Below are positions 55,106 through 64,000 of a DNA stretch of 64,000 nucleotides, piece by piece. The notes under the pieces are model-generated. The model was not told the origin of the DNA. It searched no databases and was given only the letters and a program-made list of their open reading frames with translations. A program made the translations under genes and the position numbers. This DNA comes from Warburgia ugandensis (lineage: Eukaryota > Streptophyta > Magnoliopsida > Canellales > Canellaceae). Location of the stretch: contig CP141128.1 of the NCBI GenBank assembly GCA_035236585.1, forward strand, positions 27,061,618-27,125,617. The letters are read 5' to 3'. How positions within the stretch are numbered: position 1 is the first letter of the stretch; each line of letters starts with the position of its first letter.

Positions 55106-56706
55106 TTGGTGTTACATTGGAAAAAATGTCATTTTATGGTTCAAAATGACATTGTTTTAGGCCACATTATATCACATAATGGTATAGAAGTGGATAAAGC
55201 CAAAGTGGATTTAATCTCTAACCTTCCTCCTTCAAGGATGGGGAAGAAAATCCACTCATTTTTAAGCCATGCTAGTTTTTATAGTAGATTCATCAAGAAA
55301 TTTAGTAAAGCTGCGAAGGCCCTATGTTATTTACTTATGAAGAAGACATTTTTTGACTTTGATGATGACTACATGAAAGCATTTGTGTGCCTAAAGGCTG
55401 AACTCACTTCTATGCCTATTATTCGATTGCTAGATTAGAATGTACCATTTGAAATAATGTGTGATGCTTTAGACTACGCAATTAGGTTGTGTTGGGGCGG
55501 CATATTGATAAACTTTCCCATATGATATATTATTCTAGCAAGACACTCAATGATTCCCAACTCAATTATTCCACTACAAAAAAAGAGTTGTTGGCAGTGG
55601 TATTTGTACTAGATAAGTTTAGATCTTACGTGCTTGGATCTAAGGTCATAGTATACTCATATCATGCAATACTTAAATATCTTCTTTTGAAGAAAGATGC
55701 TAAACCTAAACCTAGGCTGATCCTATGGATACTATTACTATAAGAATTTGACCTAGAAATTTGGGACAAGAAAGGTTCTAAAAATATTGTAGCAGACCAC
55801 TCATCTAGGCTAGTTGTGGAGTCTACTAATGAAAATGTGCTTATAAGATAGACATTTCTTGATAAACAATTGTTGCACATTTCCCAATTACCTTGGTTTG
55901 TTGATATACTCAATTATCTTGTCATTGGACAAATGCCTAGTCATTGGTCTAAACAAGATAGGAAAGGTTTATTACTGAGGTTAAATACTTTACTTCATAT
56001 GACCCTTATTTGTTTAAGTACTATCCTGACCAAGTCCTTAGGATATGTGTACCAGATAATAAATAGCATAAGATCATTTCCTTTTGTCATGACCATGCTT
56101 GTGGGGGATATTATAGCTCTAGAATGGTTTTTATTGGCCTATCATTTTCAAGGATTCACATGCTTACTGCTTATCATGTATTAGATGTCGACAGTTAGGA
56201 ATATGATGCCCTTAAACCCTGTTTCAATAATTGAACCTTTTGATGTTTGGGGCATTGATTCTATGGGACCTTTTCCTAATTCCTTTGGTTATTCGTACAT
56301 CCTTTGTGGAGGTGGATTATGTGTCAAAATGGGTAGAAGTCATTTTTTGTAAAATTAATGACCATAAGGTGGTGGTCAAGTTCTTAAAAGAAAATATCTT
56401 TGCATGCTTTGGTACACTTAAGGCCATAATTAGTGATGGGCATAAACATTTTTGCTATCGGGTGTTTGAGAATTTAATGAAGAAATATAATGTTACCCAC
56501 ATAGTTGTTACTCCTCAGACTAGTGGATGGGTAGAAGTGTTTATAGAGAAATAAAGCAAATTTTAGAAAAGACAATCAATCGAAATAGGAAAGACTACTC
56601 TTTGAGGCTTAGTGACATTTTATGGGCTTATCATACAACATTTAGAACTCCTATAGGCATGTCACCTTGTCACTTGGTTTATGGAAAGGCTGGTACCTAC
56701 TAGTAG
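55106..56706 (+). pseudogene. Athila-like RT end, RNase H and integrase, second part
   Basis: The 125-codon frame 55061-55438 carries NLVLHWKKCHFMVQ, GIEVDKAKVDLI and ASFYSRFIKKFSK, the connection region of gypsy RT. RNase H follows with MCDA (55457), then the frame 55489-55743: [35 protein letters not shown], and [19 protein letters not shown] near 55795 is the usual ADHLSRL. Integrase begins about 56000 with decayed zinc-binding residues. Its core shows [26 protein letters not shown] and AIISDGHKHFC, where the second catalytic Asp is SDG-type. The frame is lost several times. It is cut at 56706 by the solo LTR. Confidence 0.87.
56702..56706. repeat. 5-bp target-site duplication, left of solo LTR
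   Basis: AGTAG, exactly repeated at 61431-61435. Confidence 0.9.
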
Positions 56707-59700
56707 TGTGACGACCCGGGTTTTTGAAAACATGATTTGTAAAGTATTTTGAAAGGCAGGGCCCTTAAGAGTGTAAAATTTTTTCGCAAAACAAAACAGC
56801 GGAAATTCTTTTCTTTAGAACTTGTTTTGAAAACCCAAGTCACCACTTCATACATAACATAAGTACAATTTGTGTACAAAATAAAATTCCATTGAAGGAA
56901 TATACTTTTATTAAATCTCCAGGATCCATCCAGTGGTTCACAGTACGGCCAAATATATTACAGTACTTGTCCAAATTACATAATCCAAAACTCAAGCTCA
57001 CCATACAATAAAACTCCCAACAAAGAAAAATACATGTCTTCAAGGGTATGCCTTGAAGATTATTCTCTTCAAGTCTTCTATTGTCTTCAGCTCCTAACTC
57101 TCCTTTCACGGATCCGAGATATTGCAACAAGTACAATATCTCAGCAAGCAATGCTTGGTAGGGGATTCAAGAAACATAACATTGACAATGTAATTCCAAT
57201 ACTTCATAATCCCATTATCCATAAACATACTCTTTACTTTGTAAGTCATGTATATCTATATACATACATACCCTTCATGGGTAAACCAGTTAAATTCGTG
57301 AAAATAGTCAAATATCATTCCCAACTAAGCTGATCAATTCTCTTCATTTTGAGAATTTAGTATTACAGCTAATCTCATACTGGGAATTTCCCTTCTTGTG
57401 AAACATTGGTAATATACAATTACCTAGCATTTCATTATGCTATAACATAAGGCATTTCACTATGCCAATTCCCATATGCATCATAGTGCAAAATAATCAG
57501 AAAGGTTGCTATGTCATAGCCTCGATCCGTACTAGCGCGCTCGGATAACTGCCCTATTCACCACTGATACCACGGTGGAAAATATTATGTCACTGCCCGT
57601 ATGGGGGGGCAAGACTTTCACAGTGGTGGCCTTCCCATAATTGCCACCACCCGACTTTTAGCCTCTCATTGGGCAAGGTATCATCATATCATCAAATTTC
57701 AAGGAGCGGGTGGCCAAACCCTCATAACTCCTCTAGCAATAGCATCCCCTAGGCTCATGCCTATTAAAACAAACTCACAAGCCTCCAAGCTTGTATGTAA
57801 AATAGATTTCATATATATCAGACCATACGTCTATTTACTTAGGGCTGAAATATTTTCTAGTTCCCTATTCACTTATAGTTTAGACCTTAACCATCTTATA
57901 GGTGTTTGGTTGGATCATAAGGTTTTCAAGAGATTTACTACAAGTATTATCATTACTCTTGTCAACATAAGATCATGAGTACAATCATGAATATCTCATA
58001 TAAATGAATTAATCAAATCCTCCTACCTTTAAGGATTGATCTCTTTTCCCCAATCTTCCATGATCTTGACCGATGTATGTAATCTGTACATCCATACATA
58101 TTGTCAATATATAAATTATGAACAATCCTATTGATCACTAGATCTGATGTTTATAATGATCTTTAGATCATTCATATCTAAGTATTTTTCTATCTCTAAG
58201 TCTTTGTATGTTCATCTCCTTGATCTTGATCTTTCATAGATCCTTTGATTGACAATCTACTCATGTTGATAAAGATCAAGGTCCTAGATCTTCTATCATC
58301 TAGTTCTTCTTTGATCTAAGTTCAGTTCTTGGATCATCCCTATGGAGGATGATCTTGGTTTTCTTCCTTGAATCACCTTTTGATCAAGGGTTTGGATTAT
58401 CTAATCTAATGAACTATAACAAGTATACTACTAAACATACATACTAAGTACAATATAGTGTTCTTATTCTTATTGTTCTTGATCATCCAAGATCTAATGG
58501 ATCTTGTTTGATCATCCTTATCTTACTTACTGTTTTTATTAGGGTTAGGTAATTTACTAACCTTTTATGCTCTTATTATTATTATTCAACCAGTTAATGT
58601 GCTGATTGAAGGTAGCTTATTCAAGCCTAAGTCTAAACTACTCCTCTTATTTCCAATTGGCTAAGGCTTACTAGCTGAATGGGTGAACACAAAGTGGTTA
58701 CTTCAATCCTCATGTAAGGAGGCGTTTAGACCTCACAAACGTCAACAGAAGGTAGGGGAAGAGCGAGGCTCTATTAGATAACCCCCTTAACCACTATGTT
58801 CATCATTCACTAGAATGACCATAGCTCAACCTTTCATAAGGTTCCTATAAGCATGTTTACCCTAAGTACTCTTTCTAATGGATTTTAATTAAGTCCATGA
58901 ATATTTATAATGTCATTCATGGGGTTTATTATTCTTTTCCTAATTTGGGCTAAGGATTTGATAATCCTTATATTGTCCTACTAACTATAGCCCTTACTAA
59001 TTAAGTCCAAAGTACTTCATTCTTATTTGTGTCATGAAACTCTACTTTCTCATTAGAATACATTTTTGATGTTTTATGCTCTTTATCTCATAATAAGTAA
59101 TTCTACTACTAACATTCAACTATAAATGAATTATAAATTTAAAGCATAAAACTACCTAATTTAACATTCAATGAAAATGAGGCAAGGTACTTAAATTAAC
59201 TCTAGCACCTTATGATAAGAATGAACACATATCATACTAAACTCTAAATGTTATGCTAGCATGCTTTATAACATAATAATATAAAATGAAACTAATTATA
59301 TTTACATTTTTAGAAACCTTTACTTATGATCCAACCATTTGATCTTAGATCTTTTCCTTTGATTAAGGACTTTAGTTATATTTAGAGAATTTTCTCTATT
59401 AAGGTCAAAAGATCACATTGATCTATTTTTATCATAATCCATCCATGATTTCCTTGGATTTTATCATATAAACATTCATTCTTTCCATCCCAAGGATCTG
59501 ATCACACTTGATCTCATTGATTAAGTGGGTCCCTTTGTATTTTTTTGGGTTTTTCTACCATAAAGGGTAGATCCCTTAATATATCTCATATATATCCAAT
59601 TTAAACATAGATATAACTTTATTTAAGTATTAGATCATTATTAAAACATGTTTCTAAGATCTGATCATCTCAGATCTTGAAAATCTATGTAATTGGAAAC

Positions 59701-59879
59701 TTAATTCTTAAATACAGAAAGTTTTTATTGAATAACATGTCCTTTTTATTATTCCATAAGAAAATAGAGGTTTCAAGCTTTCCATAGCTTCTTTCCGATC
59801 TCAATTTGGAGTTCAGATGACTCCAGAATTGATCTTGGAAGTTCACAGTCCTTCCTAGGGCCTAGATTTGATCTGGGCC

Positions 59880-60210
59880 CAAGGAATGGACGGCCCAGAT
59901 TAGTCGGGCGGAAAGGCAGGCGGAACGAATCGAGCGGAATGAACCAGGGGTCGTCGGGCGCATCCGCTGGGAGGAAACGCCAAAGCGTGACTGCGGGACG
60001 TCCATAGACGCGGACGGGACGAGCGGAACGCTCGTCGTCCGCGCGCCCGCAAACCGGGCTGTCGCTGGGCGCGTCCGCTCGTCCTTTTTATGGACGCACC
60101 TTCGTTGCACTTGAGCCGACGCCCCACGCGTATCACACGCGCCGTTCCGACGGTGCGTCACGCGGGCGTCTTGGGCGTCGTCTGATCTGGAGATCGGACA
60201 GTCCCTTCTG
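59880..60210. other. CpG-rich block in solo LTR
   Basis: About 330 bp unusually rich in CG dinucleotides (CGGGCGG, GCGCGCCCGC, GACGCGGACGGGACG) inside an otherwise strongly AT-rich LTR. The open frames here (59862-60224 and overlaps) are a by-product of base composition. The LARD LTR keeps only its last few tens of bases (about 53795-53830). It may be the LTR promoter or a captured segment. Confidence 0.8.
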
Positions 60211-60218
60211 GACTGTCC
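60196..60218. repeat. Perfect 9-bp inverted repeat in family C LTR
   Basis: GGACAGTCC, five-base gap, GGACTGTCC. The LARD LTR keeps it at 53830-53851 with one mismatch and a four-base gap. Position is next to the CpG-rich block. Confidence 0.9.
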
Positions 60219-61430
60219 AATCAATCCTCTTGCAATTGAGGGCCCAAAACGTCTCTGATTTTGATGAAACTTCTACCCTGGGGGTTTTGGACCCTTCTGG
60301 ATCGATTGGTACAGTCAGATTTCTCATCGGAGTACTCCATCATCCCTAATTAAGGGTTCTGTTGTTTACTTTATTTTTATCTTTTTATTACCAAAATTAA
60401 TTACAGTAAAATAAAAATTACATAAAACAATACTAAAAATATATGAAAAGGATTTTCACTTACTTGATTGGAGAGAAAACCTCATTTATATGCCCAATTT
60501 AAAAAAAATACCTTGTTGATGAAGATATAGCCTAAAATCCACCTTTCGTGCAAATACCGTTGTTTGAACCGTTGGATCTTGAAATTTATTTGGGGGTTTT
60601 GTAGAATAGATGTGTTGGGATGTTTTGGACGGTGGAATTGATCAAATTAGATCTAGAACAGAGTGCCTAATTGAATTTAGGTCTCTTGTTCTAATCTAAA
60701 AAGAAAAACAAGTTGGAAAGAGATCTAACTCTTGGAAATTTTGGAGAGGGATTCTAGATCTAATTTTTCAAGGAGATTGAAGATAATTTCGTGGGGATTT
60801 TATGAGGATTTTTGGAAGATTTTTGGGGTTGTATTTGTAGGCATTTTGGGTCTTTTTTCATGATTATAATATGTTATTTTTTTAATATAAAATGGCATGA
60901 AAGTCTTCAATGCTCCCATGCCTAACTTTTCTTCCCCATGACTAGCTAATCTTTGTTGACCCATGTTTCACATGGGCTGCTGATCAAATTGGTTGTTGGG
61001 GACGTGGTGGTCCCCATGTGGGCCCCACATGGTGTAAAAAAGTCCGTTTTGCCCTTTATGCATAAAACTTTGGGGTTTTATTCCCATGATCTCGGATTTG
61101 AGTGTACTTAGTGGCATTGGATTCGTATTTCTCAGTACATTCTAAATTTTGATGTTTCATATTTTGATTTTTGGGTAAAATTACTATTTTACCCCTTTTG
61201 TCCAAAAAATGAAAAACTTAAGGATTTCTCATCCGAATTCGAAATTTGTCGTGCTTACAGTCATTTTGAAGGGTTTGCTAAGTTTAATTTCAATTTTACA
61301 TATCTTATTATTTGATTATACTTTTATAAAAAGTATATTTTAAATAACCCTAATATTTCAGCCCAAAATATCTGAAATTCAAACTTCATTGATTTTTCTC
61401 AATCAATTTACAAAAATTGGGGTTATTACA

Positions 61431-62060
61431 AGTAGAACTTGAACATAAAGCCTGTTGGTTATAAAAAAGCTCAATTTTGACCTAAATTCAACTAGCAACC
61501 AGGGGAATCTAGAACTTAATGAGTTGGATGAGTCAAGGAAAGATGAAAATGAATCAGCAACGCATGAAAAGCACTCACGATAGATGTATCTTAAGAGAGT
61601 CCTTCACCCCAGGATAGGAGGTACTTTTGTATAATTCTAGAAAGCATCTATTTCTAAGAAAACTTAGATCTTGATGGATTGGACCCTACATATATGTACT
61701 ATTTACCCTCATGGGGACGTCGAGATGGAAAGTATGGAGCAATCTCCAAAGTTAATGGTTAAAGGTTGAAACCCTTCTGAGAATTGATAAACCCGGAAGT
61801 GGAAGAAACATTACTTGAGAAACCAGTTTATCAGGACCCACCTTAGCATGTTTTGTGATACCTACATACATTATCTGCATTAATCTTTGTTAGTATTATG
61901 ACACTGCATGTTTGGCTGAAGATGTAAAACTTAGCGCTTACTAGGAGGCAACCCAGGATTTGTGAGTCTTATTGTTCTACATAACCCATTTATCATTTAG
62001 GGTCCTATGTTTTCAAAACATTGAGGAGAATGTTTAGTTTAGGTTGGGGGTGTAGACATG
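61431..62060 (+). pseudogene. Athila-like integrase C-terminus and downstream motifs
   Basis: Integrase resumes with VELEHKACWL (61433-61460), the usual VELEHKAYWA motif, then LNELDE-type and decayed GPYTV/PHGDVEM pieces (61690-61730). Coding traces end about 61850. The non-coding Athila hallmarks follow: CTAGGAGGCAACCC at 61949 and GGTTGGGGGTGTAG at 62042. The first 5 bases are the solo LTR duplication. Confidence 0.8.
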
Positions 62061-64000
62061 CATGAGACTGCTGAGTTTTTCTTCATATTCTTGTTAAAAA
62101 AAAAAAAAAAATTCTAAAAAAAGTCAAAAAATTTGAGATTTGAATTTTTTTTTAGGCCAAAGTTCCTTTACTATGATGAGAATTGGATTATCTGAGCTTT
62201 AGTCTTTCTCCTACATTAGCTTCTTAATAGAAATGCGTATGGTTAATTGTACATCTTATTAACTTCTTGAAGTGTTTTATGAAGGTTAAATATCAAAATA
62301 TACTTACACTCAATGCATAAGTCTAGATGTATTACAAACAATGCATAAGTGTAGACTAATAGATGGTTATGACTTAGAGACCCTGAGAAAATTAGTGGAG
62401 ACTAACAAACCCAAGTGAGTATTAGAGAGTATCATTTTTTAAGGGTTATAAGAAATGCCATATTTTCTTTAGCATACATTACTTCGAAAGATCCTAGTAT
62501 CTTTTGTTTTGGTCAAAATGCTAAGAATAAAAAAGGAGTACTAATTTTCTTTCTTGAATGTTTATTGACTCAGATAAGCTTTAAGAAACTTAGAAAATGA
62601 TATAGGCCATCCTTGTTATAGCCTAGAAACTTAAAACCTACCCAGTATGTTAGACCAATATTTAGAACCTTTGAGCTTCTTGGCAAGCTTTTTCTTTTCT
62701 TAAATCTCATTTACCTTTACGCAAAGAAACCCAAGTAAGAATATCCATTACCTACCTTTCAAAAATCAGTAGAGATGGTAGATAAAAGTTCAGGAAAAGT
62801 AAAAAAGTCAAGGAAGTGAAAAGTATCAAAAGTACAAAGAAAAGTGCTCTTTCTCAGAAATCCAAGGAAAAGTGAAAAAAGTATAAAAGAAAAAGTAAAG
62901 GAAAGAAATGTTGAGAAAAGAGGAAGGAAAATACAAAAGAGATATTCACTTCAAATATAGTCAAAGCAAAAAAGTTGTCCAATATTCATAGAAGACCTCT
63001 ACACAAATTCGAAACTTTGAATATTTATACCTTTCTTTTTAGAACCTATCTTAAGCCTACGTGTCATCCTATCCAAAGAGCTATTGATCTTAGGTGGAAC
63101 ATGGACTTAAAGAGGATATAAATAGGAAGGACTTAAGGTGAAATATTTCTACTGGCCTTGGTAATGACATCCATTCTAAGGGATCATATTCCTTGTCTCA
63201 TCAATGCTTAAAAGATTATGTGAGCCATTAGTCTTATTGGAGTTGGTCATATAGAGAGAGAATTTGTTTGACCTCTTTCTTTGAGAGTTTTACTTTTGAG
63301 TGTTTACTGGTGAGAAATTGAGATCAAGATATCTTTCCAAAGGAGCAATATGTATTTCTATTTAGAAGTTCTAACCTATATACCTGTACACACATGCACT
63401 CCGATATAGAACTAAAATAAAATGACTTTGGTATATGGGTAATTTGTAGAATTTTTCATTCATCTTTATTAAGTTGTTTAAGTCAATAGAGTGCTAATGG
63501 ATGAAAATTCTCTGAGATAAAGTAAAGGACTTAGCCTTATTGAATTTTGTGGTTGAATTCACTGCAAACCCTCATGAGGCCTAATTCGTCCATTAGGGGT
63601 AACCTAGGGGTTTAAGGGCTTGTTGCATATGCTAAATGCAATTGTGAGTACCAACAAAAATGGCAGCCACTTTTGTTTTCATGATTTTCACATGTTTTGC
63701 TTGGGACTAGCAAAATGTTGGATGGAGGGTGTAATGTGTTTAATTTTGTATAAAATGTACCCAACTAGTTGCTAATGTGTCACAAAATATAATGTTAATT
63801 TTAGGGCTTTCTCAGAATTTTGTAACACATGCATTTGTGACCCAATAATTGAAAAGTTTGATATTTTACAAGTTCAAGAGCTAATCCAGAGTAAGTATGT
63901 GAATGATCATAATTTTTTAGGACTTAGTTAAGGTTTTTAATCTTTTGTAGGTGTTGAGAAGGTAATCCAAAAGATGAGCTTCATCAACATAAGAATTGAA
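62061..64000 (+). other. Athila-like 3' region, non-coding
   Basis: Includes a poly-A run (62097-62112) and an A/G-rich tract (62800-62940; AAAAGTGAAAAAAGT-like) typical of the region after pol in Athila elements, where an env-like frame may sit. No env-like frame was recognised; the 61-codon frame at 62415 has no identified motif. No LTR start was found before the window ends. Confidence 0.55.

Larger units (their letters stand above)
56707..61430 (-). mobile_element. Solo LTR of family C, 4724 bp
   Basis: Starts TGTGACGACCCGGG and ends GGGGTTATTACA, with perfect AGTAG duplications on both sides and Athila-like integrase continuing across. There is no primer-binding site or internal region next to it. 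A full LTR with a duplication but no body is the product of recombination between the two LTRs of one insertion. Same family and orientation as the LARD 1.6 kb upstream, but with its own duplication, hence a separate insertion. It contains a CpG-rich block at 59880-60210 and a short perfect hairpin. Confidence 0.92.
40720..64000 (+). mobile_element. Athila-like Ty3/gypsy element, split by two insertions
   Basis: Plus-strand element whose parts are 40720-43180, 55101-56706 and 61431 to beyond the window. The reading continues across both gaps: reverse transcriptase from 43180 to 55106, and integrase from 56706 to 61436. Diagnostic non-coding motifs follow integrase: GGAGGCAACCCAGG (61951-61964) and TTGAGGAGAATGTTTAG with GGTTGGGGGTGTAGA (62020-62057), seen downstream of pol in Athila elements. 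No LTR was identified; the 3' end is outside the window or unrecognised. Confidence 0.82.

Noticed and set aside
59862-60327. Long open frames in the CpG-rich block (120, 78 and 64 codons) as a gene
   Set aside because: High CG content lowers stop frequency; overlapping frames of similar length and no conserved motif; the block lies inside an LTR.
50970-61430. The two 4-kb family C LTRs as the paired LTRs of a single element with 55101-56706 as its interior
   Set aside because: Each insertion has its own exact 5-bp duplication (AGAAT and AGTAG), and the sequence between them is plus-strand Athila-like pol continuous with DNA outside both, while the LTRs are on the minus strand.

Overview
This window is nuclear DNA from a flowering plant. 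The evidence is intron-containing plant gene remnants (a GEM-like GRAM-domain exon and a plant sialidase-like pseudogene), a plant Au-type SINE, and Ty3/gypsy (chromovirus and Athila-like), Ty1/copia (Tnt1-like), RTE-type LINE and BED/DUF659 hAT elements. It is AT-rich overall and almost entirely transposable elements inserted into one another. No intact protein-coding gene is visible. The species cannot be fixed from sequence alone.

Layout. 1-2191: end of a hAT transposon (minus), cut by the window edge. 2192-6560: broken chromovirus pol with a SINE in its integrase, followed by an LTR-like end. 6931-9496: RTE-type LINE (plus). 9500-18840: a second, internally deleted chromovirus, split by a 2.7-kb LTR-like insertion (9705-12445) and by a complete hAT element (12774-18003) flanked by an exact 8-bp duplication. 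19610-25204: Tnt1-like copia element whose 5' LTR carries a LINE fragment and, at its inner edge, a SINE fragment. 25205-29547: the only stretch that looks like ancestral genic DNA, with the last exon of a GEM-like gene (plus) facing a sialidase-like pseudogene (minus). 29548-39240: gypsy element with a long 5' LTR holding a near full-length minus-strand LINE, then a decayed gag-protease-RNase H region. 40720-64000: Athila-like element cut by two large insertions with perfect 5-bp duplications. These are a non-coding LARD-type element (43181-55100, duplication AGAAT) and a 4.7-kb solo LTR of the same family (56707-61430, duplication AGTAG). The LARD itself contains two more copies of the 2.7-kb LTR-like family.

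Relative ages follow from the nesting. The Athila-like, chromovirus, copia and gypsy bodies are oldest. The LARD, solo LTRs, hAT, LINEs and SINEs landed in them later. All retroelement coding regions carry stops, frameshifts or deletions. I found no tRNA, rRNA or CRISPR array. The most informative observations are the target-site duplications that date and delimit the insertions, the LARD/solo-LTR family with a CpG-rich block present in one copy and missing from another, the 2.7-kb LTR-like family with a conserved palindrome, and the hAT element with an internal 651-bp duplication and recognisable introns.
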